A DNA stretch of 64,000 nt from Brachybacterium sp. UMB0905 (GTDB taxonomy: Bacteria; Actinomycetota; Actinomycetes; Actinomycetales; Dermabacteraceae). The notes under the pieces were generated by a model that saw nothing but the letters and a program-made list of their open reading frames with translations, ran no database searches and was not told where the DNA came from. A program made the position numbers and the translations under genes. The DNA is taken from contig NZ_PNHL01000009.1 in the NCBI RefSeq assembly GCF_002871795.1, forward strand, positions 1 to 64,000, in the 5' to 3' direction. Below are positions 26,228 to 34,937 of the stretch, in pieces (positions within the stretch are counted from its first letter, which is position 1; every line of letters starts with the position of its first letter).

Positions 26228-27179
26228 CGCGCATGTCCTGCTCTAGATCCTCGGAGGTGTACACGTCGGCGAACTCGTCTTCACGCTCCCGGGCGTTGAC
26301 CTCAACCTGCTGGTCCAGATACCGCTGCATTTGCTCCTGGTACTCGGGATTATTCGGGTCACCAGACGGGGGAAACTCGTAATTCCACACCTTGAACTCG
26401 TGGCGCCATTGCTCGATCTCCTCGCGCGTGAAGCCGTAGTCGCGCTCGACCTGCTCGTATTTGTCGCTGTTGTCGTCACCGGTCAAGATATCCCACGGAT
26501 CGGGATCGGTGCGGCGGATCATCTCGTACTGCACCTGGTGCCTGGCCTCGTGGGCCGCGATCTGCAAGCCGTACGGGCTCTTCAGGAGATCGTTGCTGAG
26601 GTAGATCACGCCGGTTGGAAGCGAGATGGCCCCGCCGTTCATCCACCCGGGGAAGAAACGGGTCTCGATGCTCGGAAACCAGCCACGGGCATTGATCCCA
26701 TAAGCCTCGAGTTCATCCTTGACCACCTCGCGCAGCACAGCTCTGCGCTCACGATCGGACATCCCCTCCCACGCCTTCTGAATAGCGGGGTCGTTCATCG
26801 TCGTGACCCCATCACCGGGGTTGAAAGCTGCGCCCGGGATCCAGGGCGGGCCATTTTCACGCCTCTCACCGGGCGTGCTCCCTGGCGCTGCACCGGCCCA
26901 GTGATCATCCGCCGCAGAGCTCTGGTCCTGCTGCTGGGCGTGCTCGATGAGCTCGTGGACCAGCTCCTGCAGATGTTCGAGCACCTCGATACCCCCGGCA
27001 TGCACGGTCGCCCACTGCTGGGTGAACGCTTCCGCATCCGGCCCCCGCCAGTGCACATCGATGCTGGTGACCTGCTGGTGCAGGCCATCCCACTGTTGCT
27101 GCAGGCTGCTGTGCGCGGCACGCATCCGCTCGGCGTGCTGCCGCCCCTGCTCGGTCTCCATCCCCTGGAACATCGTCAT
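26211..27179 (-). CDS. WXG100-like domain fused to a putative HExxH metallopeptidase domain
   Basis: A 322-residue protein with no signal peptide. Residues 1-85 form a WXG100/ESAT-6-like helical hairpin (HSSLQQQWDGLHQQV, turn W44-R45-G46, then EVLEHLQELVHELIEH). A Ser/Pro/Gly linker (about 86-125) leads to a C-terminal domain with an HExxH zinc motif at 210-214 (AAHEARHQVQYE) after IYLSNDLLKSPYG. The Tyr/Asp/Glu-rich C-terminus is unlike the surrounding Ala/Arg-rich proteins. The layout suggests a polymorphic-toxin-like effector exported by a type VII system, but no ESX core gene is in this window. An ATG at 27173 is an alternative start. The next gene overlaps by 17 bases. Confidence 0.83.
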   Translation of the reverse strand: MTMFQGMETEQGRQHAERMRAAHSSLQQQWDGLHQQVTSIDVHWRGPDAEAFTQQWATVHAGGIEVLEHLQELVHELIEHAQQQDQSSAADDHWAGAAPGSTPGERRENGPPWIPGAAFNPGDGVTTMNDPAIQKAWEGMSDRERRAVLREVVKDELEAYGINARGWFPSIETRFFPGWMNGGAISLPTGVIYLSNDLLKSPYGLQIAAHEARHQVQYEMIRRTDPDPWDILTGDDNSDKYEQVERDYGFTREEIEQWRHEFKVWNYEFPPSGDPNNPEYQEQMQRYLDQQVEVNAREREDEFADVYTSEDLEQDMRDAGVR

Positions 27180-27345
27180 CCCACCCCCGGATCTCCGTCC
27201 GCCTCACCGGCACCGTGTCGGGGCCGCGCGGCTGTTCCCCAGAGCGTAACAACGCCCCCCGGCCACAGACCCTGCATCGAGACCGCGCACCTGCCCCCCA
27301 GCGCTCCTCGCACCGCCCGCGCCACGCTTGCCCCACATACACAAA

Positions 27346-27394
27346 TGTCAGGTCCGGTGGCATGCTCGCAACGAACATGCCACCGGACCTGACA
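27346..27394 (-). terminator. Perfect 19-bp inverted repeat downstream of pnp
   Basis: TGTCAGGTCCGGTGGCATG (27346-27364) and its exact reverse complement (27376-27394) flank an 11-base loop. Three more pairs extend the stem beyond a two-base mismatch. It lies 28 bases after the pnp stop. On the minus strand it is followed by a T-rich ACATTTGTGTATG, so it can work as an intrinsic terminator. The rest of the 240-bp gap (27180-27421) holds no gene. The stem is long and perfect for a plain terminator, so a mobile palindrome is an alternative. Confidence 0.7.
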
Positions 27395-27421
27395 AATGTG
27401 AAGGGAGGCCTGGGCCTCAGC

Positions 27422-29707
27422 TCACTCGGCGGTGGGCTCCTCGGAGGCCACGGCATCCTCGGAGACCGTCTTCTCCGCCGGCTTCTCCTCGGACTTCTCG
27501 TCCTCGATGACCGCCAGGGAGATCTTGCCGCGGGCGTCGATCTCGCGGATCTCCACCTCGATCTTCTGGCCCACCTTTGCGACGTCCTCGACGTTCTCCA
27601 CGCGCTTGCCGCCGTTGAGCTTGCGCAGCTGGGTCACGTGCAGCAGACCGTCCTTGCCGGGGGTCAGCGAGATGAAGGCGCCGAAGTCCACCACGCGCAC
27701 CACGGTGCCCAGGTAGCGCTCGCCCACCTCGGGGACCATCGGGTTCGCGATCGCGTTCACGGCGGAGCGGGCAGCCTCGGCGGAGGGGCCGTCGGTCGCG
27801 CCGATGTACACGGTGCCGTCGTCCTCGATGGTGATGTCCGCACCGGTGTCGTCCTGGATCTGGTTGATCATCTGGCCCTTGGGGCCGATGACCGCGCCGA
27901 TCTTGTCCACCGGGATGGTCACCGCGAGCACACGCGGGGCGTGCGGGCTCATCTCATCGGGCGCGTCGATCGCCTCGTTCAGCACCCCCAGGATCGCCAG
28001 GCGCGCCTCGTGGGCCTGCGCCAGCGCACCGGTCAGCACGGAGGCGGGGATGCCGTCGAGCTTGGTGTCCAGCTGGATGGCGGTGACGAACTCGGAGGTG
28101 CCGGCCACCTTGAAGTCCATGTCGCCGAAGGCGTCCTCAGCACCCAGGATGTCGGTCAGCGCCGCGTACTTGGTCTCCCCGTCCACGGTGTCGGAGACCA
28201 GGCCCATCGCGATGCCGGCCACCGGGGCGCGCAGCGGCACACCGGCGTTGAGCATCGACAGGGTCGAGGCGCACACCGAGCCCATCGAGGTGGAGCCGTT
28301 GGACCCCATCGCCTCAGAGACCTGGCGGATCGCGTACGGGAATTCCTCACGGGAGGGCAGCACCGGCACCAGGGCGCGCTCGGCGAGCATGCCGTGGCCG
28401 ATCTCGCGGCGCTTCGGGGAGCCGACGCGGCCGGTCTCGCCGGTGGAGTACGGCGGGAAGTTGTAGTGGTGGATGTAGCGCTTGCGATCCACCGGGCCCA
28501 GCGAGTCGATCTGCTGCTCCATCTTGAGCATGTTCAGCGTGGTCACACCCAGGATCTGGGTCTCACCGCGCTGGAACAGGGCCGAGCCGTGCACGCGCGG
28601 CAGCACCTCCACCTCAGCGGAGAGCGCGCGGATGTCCCGCAGGCCACGACCGTCGATGCGTACACCCTCGGTGAGGATCTTCTTGCGAACGAGCTTCTTG
28701 GTCAGGGCGCGGTAGGCACCGGTGACCTCCTTCTCGCGGCCCTCGAGCTGCTGGCCCTCACCGGAGAGCTCGCCCTGGATCTCAGCCAGCAGCTCCTCGG
28801 TGCGCTCTTCGCGCTCCTGCTTCCCGGCGATCGACATGACCTCGGACAGGCGCTCGGTGGCGGCGTTCTCGACGATGCCGTAGGCGTCCTCCTGGTAGTC
28901 CAGGAACAGCGGGAACTCGCGCACGGGCTTGGCGGCCTTGTCGGCCAGCTCCTGCTGGGCCACGCACAGGCTGCGGATGAAGACCTTCGCGGCCTCCAGA
29001 CCCTCGGCCACCACGGACTCGGTGGGGGCGATCGCGCCCTGGTTCTTCACCAGCTCCCAGGAGTTGTCGGTGGCCTCGGCCTCGACCATCATGATCGCGA
29101 CGTCATCGCCGACCATCCGGCCTGCGACGACCATCGAGAACACGGCCTCCTCCTGCTGGGAGAAGGTGGGGAAGGCGACCCACTGGCCGCCGCCCTGCTG
29201 GTCCGGCATGAGGGCGATGCGCACACCGCCGATGGGGCCGGAGAACGGCAGGCCGGAGATCTGGGTGGAGGCGGAAGCGCCGTTGATGCCGACGACGTCA
29301 TAGGCGTCATCGGGGTTCACGGCCATGACCGTGAGAACCACCTGGACCTCGTTGCGCAGGCCCTTGACGAAGGCGGGGCGCAGCGGGCGGTCGGTCAGGC
29401 GGGCGGCGAGGATCGCGTCCGTGGTGGGGCGGCCCTCGCGGCGGAAGAAGGAGCCGGGGATGCGGCCGACGGCATACATCCGCTCCTCCACGTCCACGGT
29501 CAGCGGGAAGAAGTCGAACTGATCCTTGGGCTTGTTCGAGACGGCGGTGGCCGAGAAGACCATCGTGTCGTCGTCGAGGTACACGGCGACCGCACCGGCG
29601 GCCTGCTGGGCCAGCCGTCCGGTCTCGAAACGGATCTCGCGCCGCCCGTAGGAGCCGTTGTCGATGACTGCGGTGGTGGCGGTGATATCAGGGCCGTCCA
29701 TGGCCAT
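27422..29707 (-). CDS. pnp: Polyribonucleotide nucleotidyltransferase (GpsI/PNPase)
   Basis: Phosphorolytic 3'-5' exoribonuclease; in actinobacteria also called guanosine pentaphosphate synthetase I. The 761-residue protein has two RNase PH domains ([37 protein letters not shown] with [15 protein letters not shown]), a KH domain ([14 protein letters not shown]) and an S1 domain ([30 protein letters not shown]). A Glu/Lys-rich tail follows. The ATG at 29707 has AAAGGAGA seven bases upstream. It follows rpsO with a terminator-like hairpin between, as in many bacteria. Confidence 0.98.
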   Translation of the reverse strand: MAMDGPDITATTAVIDNGSYGRREIRFETGRLAQQAAGAVAVYLDDDTMVFSATAVSNKPKDQFDFFPLTVDVEERMYAVGRIPGSFFRREGRPTTDAILAARLTDRPLRPAFVKGLRNEVQVVLTVMAVNPDDAYDVVGINGASASTQISGLPFSGPIGGVRIALMPDQQGGGQWVAFPTFSQQEEAVFSMVVAGRMVGDDVAIMMVEAEATDNSWELVKNQGAIAPTESVVAEGLEAAKVFIRSLCVAQQELADKAAKPVREFPLFLDYQEDAYGIVENAATERLSEVMSIAGKQEREERTEELLAEIQGELSGEGQQLEGREKEVTGAYRALTKKLVRKKILTEGVRIDGRGLRDIRALSAEVEVLPRVHGSALFQRGETQILGVTTLNMLKMEQQIDSLGPVDRKRYIHHYNFPPYSTGETGRVGSPKRREIGHGMLAERALVPVLPSREEFPYAIRQVSEAMGSNGSTSMGSVCASTLSMLNAGVPLRAPVAGIAMGLVSDTVDGETKYAALTDILGAEDAFGDMDFKVAGTSEFVTAIQLDTKLDGIPASVLTGALAQAHEARLAILGVLNEAIDAPDEMSPHAPRVLAVTIPVDKIGAVIGPKGQMINQIQDDTGADITIEDDGTVYIGATDGPSAEAARSAVNAIANPMVPEVGERYLGTVVRVVDFGAFISLTPGKDGLLHVTQLRKLNGGKRVENVEDVAKVGQKIEVEIREIDARGKISLAVIEDEKSEEKPAEKTVSEDAVASEEPTAE

Positions 29708-29893
29708 GAGGTTCTCCTTTGCGTCGCTCCGCCCGTCGGGTGCGGCCTTCGTCACTCACCCGCGGTGCCGCGCCTGCCCGATGGGGGCGTGCTCCGCAGG
29801 TCACTGCCGAGGACCGAACCTGTGTCGGGACGGAAGAGGGTGAGAGATGGTCAGGTGGTCGGGCTGGGCGAAGCCGCGCCCGGCACAGTGAAA

Positions 29894-29923
29894 CCGCCGC
29901 CCGCCCGAAGGGGCGAGCGGCGG
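29894..29923 (-). terminator. Hairpin between rpsO and pnp
   Basis: CCGCCGC-CC-GCCC-gaag-GGGC-GA-GCGGCGG forms a GC-rich stem-loop seven bases after the rpsO stop. On the minus strand it is followed by TTTCACTG, a short T run. It probably acts as a partial terminator or RNA-processing site that separates rpsO and pnp expression. Confidence 0.7.
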
Positions 29924-29930
29924 ATCGGTG

Positions 29931-30200
29931 TCAGCGGCGGATGCCGAGACGCTTGATCAGCGAGCGGTAGCGCTCGATGTCGACGTCCTGCAGGTACTGC
30001 AGGAGACGCTTGCGCTGACCGACCAGCAGCATCAGACCGCGGCGCGAGTGGTGATCGTGCTTGTGGGCCTTCAGGTGCTCGGTCAGGTACTTGATGCGGT
30101 GGCTCAGGAGCGCGACCTGGACCTCGGGCGAACCGGTATCGCCCTCGCCGGTCTTGTACTCATCGATGATCGCCTGCTTGGTGGCGGTGTCGAAGGCCAT
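29931..30200 (-). CDS. rpsO: 30S ribosomal protein S15
   Basis: An 89-residue small-subunit protein that binds the 16S rRNA central domain. The conserved sequence is complete: [15 protein letters not shown], then [18 protein letters not shown] and [13 protein letters not shown]. The ATG at 30200 has GAGGAGA about seven bases upstream. The upstream 206-bp leader folds into three adjacent hairpins that may take part in autoregulation. Confidence 0.98.
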   Translation of the reverse strand: MAFDTATKQAIIDEYKTGEGDTGSPEVQVALLSHRIKYLTEHLKAHKHDHHSRRGLMLLVGQRKRLLQYLQDVDIERYRSLIKRLGIRR

Positions 30201-30230
30201 GTGGTTCTCCTCGGGTCGGTTGCGCGGCGC

Positions 30231-30294
30231 GCCGGGACCTTCTGTCCCGGGCTCTGGGGCGAGCGCGCCCCAGCACCTGCCCAGGGCGGGTGCT
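30231..30294 (-). promoter_or_regulatory. Three-hairpin leader upstream of rpsO
   Basis: Three stem-loops lie back to back between ribF and rpsO. CCGGGAC/GTCCCGG pairs 30232-30238 with 30244-30250. TGGGGCG/CGCCCCA pairs 30255-30261 with 30266-30272. AGCACC..CCC/GGG..GGTGCT pairs 30272-30282 with 30284-30294. They end about 30 bases before the rpsO start. They could be the ribF terminator, an S15-responsive leader, or both; this is inference from structure and location. Confidence 0.55.
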
Positions 30295-30406
30295 GCATCG
30301 GGTGATGCGGACATCCGGACACCGCGGGGCGCGATGATGCGCTGCGGTTCGGGATGCCGTGGGGCGGAATGCTCTCCGCGGCCGGAAGTACGGCCCGAGC
30401 AGGATA

Positions 30407-31423
30407 TCAGCCCGTGACCTCTCCTCGGGAGGGCTCGAGGGCGAGAGTGCGGCGGGTCACCTCGACGTCCTCGTGCATCTGCGCGATCAGAGTGTCCACG
30501 GAGTCGAACTTCACGGTCTCGCGCTGGCGCTGGACGAACTCCAGGCGCAGCGTGTCGCCGTACAGCTCGAGGTCATGGTCGTCGTGGACGTAGGCCTCGA
30601 CGGTGCGGCGTGGAGTGCCGTCATCCGCGAAGGTGGGGTTGGTGCCGATGGAGATGGTGCACGGCGCGCCAGCGAGCGGCGCAGTGCCCACATGGGCGGG
30701 ATCCTGCGCGGTGACGGTGCAGAACCCGGCATAGACCCCGTCAGCCGGAATCAGGCCCTCGGGGCGGGGCCCCAGGTTCGCGGTGGGGAAGCCCAGCTCA
30801 CGGCCGCGCCGGAAGCCGTGGTGGACCACGTCGGTGACGGTGTGGCGGCGCCCCAGTCCCTCGGTGGCGGTGCGCATATCGCCCTCCAGCAGCGCCGTGC
30901 GGATGCGGGAGGAGGAGATGCGGCCGGTGCCCTCCCCGTCCACGCCCATCTCACCGACGGTGATCACATCGAAGTTGTACTTCTGCCCTAGCTCGCGCAT
31001 GGTCTCGATGGTGCCCGCATTGGCCCGGCCGAACAGGGCGTCCTCGCCGAGCACCACGCAGCGGGCGCCCAGCCCCTCCACGAGGAAGATCCGCACGAAC
31101 TCCTCCGGGGAGTGCTGCGCGAACTCGAGAGTGAACTCGAGGTCCAGCACGCCGCGCAGACCGGTGAGCAGCAGCAGACGGTCGCGGTCGGCGTGTCCGG
31201 TCAGCAGCGGAGGCTGAACGGTGCCGGTCATGACGTGGCGGGGGTGGGGCCAGAAGGTGATCGCCACCGGCGCGATATCGCGCACCTCGGCCTGCCGCTG
31301 CAGCTGTTCGAGAATGTGACGATGGCCGCGGTGGACGCCATCGAAGTTGCCGATCGTGACCGCGGTGGCGCCGAGGTCGGCGGGCACCTCCTGCAGATGG
31401 TGCCAGAGCGGGAGGCGGGTCAC
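30407..31423 (-). CDS. ribF: Bifunctional riboflavin kinase/FAD synthetase
   Basis: Makes FMN and FAD from riboflavin. The N-terminal adenylyltransferase domain has [18 protein letters not shown] and [14 protein letters not shown]. The C-terminal flavokinase domain has [17 protein letters not shown] and a long ISIGTNPTF segment. The GTG at 31423 (338 aa) matches the family N-terminus ([13 protein letters not shown]) and GGAAGGA is upstream; an ATG at 31456 would add 11 residues but lacks a ribosome site. It lies in the usual truB-ribF-rpsO neighbourhood, except that the L,D-transpeptidase gene intervenes. Confidence 0.95.
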   Translation of the reverse strand: MTRLPLWHHLQEVPADLGATAVTIGNFDGVHRGHRHILEQLQRQAEVRDIAPVAITFWPHPRHVMTGTVQPPLLTGHADRDRLLLLTGLRGVLDLEFTLEFAQHSPEEFVRIFLVEGLGARCVVLGEDALFGRANAGTIETMRELGQKYNFDVITVGEMGVDGEGTGRISSSRIRTALLEGDMRTATEGLGRRHTVTDVVHHGFRRGRELGFPTANLGPRPEGLIPADGVYAGFCTVTAQDPAHVGTAPLAGAPCTISIGTNPTFADDGTPRRTVEAYVHDDHDLELYGDTLRLEFVQRQRETVKFDSVDTLIAQMHEDVEVTRRTLALEPSRGEVTG

Positions 31424-31512
31424 GGGACGGGCTGGTCCTTCCGGGGCCGGGTGCATACGCACCGGGAACAGGTGGCGTCGTCGCGAACCGGGCCGGTCGC
31501 GACCGGGACCAC

Positions 31513-31550
31513 TGTATAGGCCACGGCGCTGCCGACGATCATGATCGTCG
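31513..31550 (-). promoter_or_regulatory. Putative ribF promoter overlapped by an 18-bp palindrome
   Basis: On the minus strand TGATCG (31541-31536), a 17-base spacer, and TATACA (31518-31513) resemble a -35/-10 pair upstream of ribF. The perfect palindrome CGACGATCATGATCGTCG (31533-31550) covers the -35, as a repressor operator would. It sits in the divergent gap between ribF and the L,D-transpeptidase gene. No regulator is identified. Confidence 0.5.
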
Positions 31551-31708
31551 TACACCTGTGATCAATATCGGGCGCGATCCCACTGCCCTGCGACAGAACG
31601 CTCCGATACCCTTACTGGCGAGGCGGTCCCGGGGAGGGGCCCCCGTGCTCACGCCGCGCAGCAGCGCCGAGCGAGCACGTCGGCCGCCGGAAAATGGAAG
31701 CAGGATCC

Positions 31709-33232
31709 ATGACGAACGTGACCGATGCGGCCGCGCTGGGCGGCCCGTCCCGCCCGAGCGGCCGTCGCGGGCGCCGCACGGCCCTTGTGGTCGTGGCGGT
31801 CCTCGCCGTTCTCGCCGTCGTGCTGGCCGGCGGCGCCTACGCGTACGCCAAGCAGTTCGACGGCCGCGCCCTGCCCGGCACCACCGTGCTGGGCAAGGAT
31901 GTCGCGGGGCAGACGCCCGAGGAGATCGCCGCTTTCGTCAGCGAGCGCAGCGAGGCGGTGACCGTCTCGGTGAGCGCTGGCGAGAAGCAGATCGACGCGT
32001 CGCTCGCAGAGCTCGGCGTGACCGTGGACGCGCAGGCCACCGCCCAGCGGGCCGTGGAGCGCGACGACTCCCTGCCCGCCACGATCGCTGCGACCTGGTC
32101 CGGCGAGCATGCGGTGGAGCCCGTGGTCGCGGTGGACGAGGCGGCCGTGGCGGCCTTCGGCAAGGGCCTGGTGCCCGAGGACCGCACCAGCCCCGTGAAC
32201 GCCTCCGTCGCCTTCAATGAGGAGCAGCAGACCTGGGACGTCACCCCCGGCCAGGACGGTCAGGGCATCGACCCGCAGACCCTCGTGGACGCGGTGACCC
32301 AGCAGGCCGCCTCCCTCGAGGACTTCACGGTGGACCAGCCGGTCGAGCAGATCGCCCCGGCGATCACGACCGAGGACGCGCAGAAGGTCGTCGGCACGAT
32401 CGAGAAGGTTCTCGAGCAGCCGATGTCCATCGCCGGCGCCGACGGCACCGTCCACGAGATCAGCGCCGAGCGCCGCAGCAGCTGGCTCTCCGTCGCCGCC
32501 GATAAGGCGGAGTCGAAGCTCGTGCTGAGCGTGGATGAGGACGCGGTGCGCGAGTGGGTCGCCGCCCGCGCCGATCAGGACGCGGTGGAGCCGAAGGACG
32601 GCATCGAGCAGGTGGATGAGGACGGCGAGGTCGTCAAGGTCGTCTCCGAGAAGAAGGACGGCCTGGAGATCACGAATACCGACGCCGTTGCGGAGGAGCT
32701 CATCGCCGCGCTGAAGGGCACCACGCCGCTCGAGGCCGCATTCGAGACGCGCACCCTGGAGTCCAAGGTCGAGCAGGTCGACGCTCCCAAGGAGCAGGAC
32801 GACGACGAGGGCGAGGACGACAGCCCGGATCCGAATGCTCCTGCCGATGGCGAGAAGTGGATCGACGTGGACCTGACCGCAAAGACGGTCACCGCGTACG
32901 TGGGCGACAGCCCGGTGTGGGGCCCGCGCCTGATGGTCGACGGCAAGGAAGGCAATGAGACCGTCACCGGCTCCTTCGAGATCTACCTGCGGTATGACCG
33001 TCAGGACATGACCAACGCGGCGTACTACCCGGAGGGCCACCCGAAGTACTACTACACCCCGGATGTGCCATGGGTGCAGTACTTCCACGCCGGCTACGGC
33101 TTCCACGGCGCGCCATGGCGCTCCTCCTTCGGCTACTCCGGGTCGCACGGCTGCATCAACATGCCGGTCTCCGATGCGAAGTGGCTGTACGACTGGGCGA
33201 GCATGGGCACCCGCGTCGAGGTGCACTACTGA
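31709..33232 (+). CDS. L,D-transpeptidase with YkuD catalytic domain
   Basis: Cell-wall cross-linking enzyme of 507 residues. An N-terminal membrane anchor (TALVVVAVLAVLAVVLAGGAYAY) leads to repeated PG_binding_4-type domains (about 60-360) and an acidic linker (KEQDDDEGEDDSPDPN). The C-terminal YkuD domain has HAGYGFHG and the catalytic SHGCINMP with Cys482. The ATG at 31709 is preferred because GGAAGCAGGA lies just upstream; an ATG at 31694 would add five residues. It is the only plus-strand gene in this translation region and is transcribed divergently from ribF. Confidence 0.94.
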   Translation: MTNVTDAAALGGPSRPSGRRGRRTALVVVAVLAVLAVVLAGGAYAYAKQFDGRALPGTTVLGKDVAGQTPEEIAAFVSERSEAVTVSVSAGEKQIDASLAELGVTVDAQATAQRAVERDDSLPATIAATWSGEHAVEPVVAVDEAAVAAFGKGLVPEDRTSPVNASVAFNEEQQTWDVTPGQDGQGIDPQTLVDAVTQQAASLEDFTVDQPVEQIAPAITTEDAQKVVGTIEKVLEQPMSIAGADGTVHEISAERRSSWLSVAADKAESKLVLSVDEDAVREWVAARADQDAVEPKDGIEQVDEDGEVVKVVSEKKDGLEITNTDAVAEELIAALKGTTPLEAAFETRTLESKVEQVDAPKEQDDDEGEDDSPDPNAPADGEKWIDVDLTAKTVTAYVGDSPVWGPRLMVDGKEGNETVTGSFEIYLRYDRQDMTNAAYYPEGHPKYYYTPDVPWVQYFHAGYGFHGAPWRSSFGYSGSHGCINMPVSDAKWLYDWASMGTRVEVHY

Positions 33233-33256
33233 GCGCTCGCGGTGCGCAGCTGAGGG

Positions 33257-33333
33257 GCTGAGCAGGCCCGGCGCGCAGCTGTGCCGCTGAGCAGGCCCGC
33301 ACGGCTGAGCCGCCGAGTCGCTGAGCAGGCCCG
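33257..33333. repeat. Three direct copies of a 14-bp repeat downstream of the L,D-transpeptidase
   Basis: GCTGAGCAGGCCCG occurs at 33257-33270, 33286-33299 and 33320-33333, with further GCTGAG copies between. The spacing is 29 and 34 bases. They lie in the 284-bp convergent gap between the transpeptidase and truB, which otherwise holds no gene. No hairpin with a T run was found here. Origin and role are unknown. Confidence 0.75.
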
Positions 33334-33516
33334 TCGCTGAGACCTGACATGCTGAACGTCCCGGTCGCCCGGCGACACGCTGGCACCGCCCCGCCGAGAG
33401 CACCGATACGTGCCGCTGGTGGCACAGATCGGTGCACTCGAGCGGCATGGACGGCGTGTCGGGCGCGTCCGGTGGGTCGCGTCACGCTCTTGCGCGCGTC
33501 GGCTGTGCGCCGCGGG

Positions 33517-34452
33517 TCAGGCCGACGGGGGCTGCAGGGCCTCGGGAGCGATGACGAGCACCGGCCGCCAGCGCTCGGCGGACTCCGGGCTCACCACGGC
33601 AACCAGCTGTCCCGCCGCGTCGAGAGCGGCAACCTGCTCGTACTCCCCGAGCTCGTGCGGCGACTTCCCCAGCTTCACGAACTTGCCGTGGCGGAGGTCC
33701 CGGGCGCTCGGCTCCGCGACGGCGAGCGTCGGCAGCACAGCCGCGGCGGTCTCACCGAGGCCGCGCAGCGGCAGCTCGACGTCATCGCCCTCCCCGCGGG
33801 CCGGCACGTGCACGCCGTCCGCGACGTCGAAGGGGCCGATGCCGGTGCGGCGCAGCTCCGTCAAGTGCCCGCCCACACCGAGCGCGGCCCCGAGGTCGCG
33901 GGCGAGGGCCCGCACATAGGTGCCGGAGGAGACATCAACGACGGCATCGAGATCCAGGTAGGGGCCGTCGGTGCGACGGGCGGTGATCTCGAAGCGGCTG
34001 ATGCGCACCGGGCGGGCCGCCAGCTCGACGTCCTCCCCGGCGCGGGCGCGGGCATAGGCGCGCTGACCGTTCACCTTGATGGCGCTGACCGTGGAGGGCA
34101 CCTGCTGGATGTCGCCGCGCAGAGTCTCAAGCACCTGCTCGATGTGCTCAGCAGCGAGCCCCGTGGCATCCACGGCCTCGCCGAGTGCCTCTCCCTCTCG
34201 GTCATCAGTCGTGGTCGCCTGGCCCAGCCGAATTGTGGCCGTATATGTCTTGTCCAGCCCCACGAGGTGGGTGAGCAGGCGGGTGCCCTGGCCGATGCCG
34301 AGAATCAGCAGGCCGGTGGCCATCGGATCAAGGGTCCCGGCGTGGCCGACCTTCTTGGTGCCCAGCAGCCAGCGGGCCCGTGCGACGACGTCGTGGCTGG
34401 TGCGATCCGGCGCCTTGTCGACCAGCAGGATGCCGTGCGGGGCAGTGCTCAC
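33517..34452 (-). CDS. truB: tRNA pseudouridine-55 synthase
   Basis: Isomerises U55 in the T-loop of tRNAs. The 311-residue protein has the catalytic aspartate in GHAGTLDPMATGLL, plus DKTYTATIRLGQAT, SAIKVNGQRAYARAR and SGTYVRALARDLG. The actinobacterial C-terminal extension is present. The GTG start at 34452 overlaps the rbfA stop (GTGA), so both are translated from one message. Confidence 0.97.
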   Translation of the reverse strand: MSTAPHGILLVDKAPDRTSHDVVARARWLLGTKKVGHAGTLDPMATGLLILGIGQGTRLLTHLVGLDKTYTATIRLGQATTTDDREGEALGEAVDATGLAAEHIEQVLETLRGDIQQVPSTVSAIKVNGQRAYARARAGEDVELAARPVRISRFEITARRTDGPYLDLDAVVDVSSGTYVRALARDLGAALGVGGHLTELRRTGIGPFDVADGVHVPARGEGDDVELPLRGLGETAAAVLPTLAVAEPSARDLRHGKFVKLGKSPHELGEYEQVAALDAAGQLVAVVSPESAERWRPVLVIAPEALQPPSA

Positions 34453-34937
34453 GCCTGCTCGTCGTCCTCAGCGTCGATGCCGGTCCGAGCGTCCTCGTCG
34501 TCGAGGGCGTCGCCCTCAGCGCGGGGCTCACGGTACGGGTTCTCCTCCCCCGCGTACGCGGCGCCGGTGCGGGAGGTCGCGAGATCCGCGTCGCGGGTGC
34601 GGGCCTCGGCAAGCAGATCCTCGATCACGCGGGCATTCTCCGGGACGGCGTCGGGGATGAACTCCAGGGTGGGGGTCAGGCGCACGCCGGTCTGGCGGCC
34701 CACCTCGCGACGCAGCATGCCCGTCGCGCTCTGCAGCGCCGCGGCGGTGCCGGCCTGCTCCTCCTCGGAGCCGAACACGGTGTAGAAGAGGGTCGCGTGC
34801 TGCAGGTCGCCGCTGACGCGGCAGTCGGTGATGGTGATGAAGCCCAGGCGCGGGTCCTTCACGCGGGTGTCGAGCTGGGTGGCGACGATGGTCTTGATGC
34901 GGTCGGCCAGGCGCAGGGCGCGGGGGTTGTCGGTCAT
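34449..34937 (-). CDS. rbfA: 30S ribosome-binding factor RbfA
   Basis: Late 30S assembly/cold-shock factor of 162 residues. The KH-like core is clear (LADRIKTIVATQLDTRVKDPRLGFITITDCRVS reaching to LRREVGRQTGVRLTPTLEF). The C-terminal ~45 residues are an acidic disordered tail (GDALDDEDARTGIDAEDDEQA). It overlaps both neighbours by four bases, indicating a tightly coupled run with the TRM11-like gene and truB. Confidence 0.96.
   Translation of the reverse strand: MTDNPRALRLADRIKTIVATQLDTRVKDPRLGFITITDCRVSGDLQHATLFYTVFGSEEEQAGTAAALQSATGMLRREVGRQTGVRLTPTLEFIPDAVPENARVIEDLLAEARTRDADLATSRTGAAYAGEENPYREPRAEGDALDDEDARTGIDAEDDEQA

Noticed and set aside
27215..29956. 913-codon plus-strand frame opposite pnp
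   Set aside because: A shadow of pnp; composition is Leu/Gly/His-rich without motifs, and it has no ribosome site.
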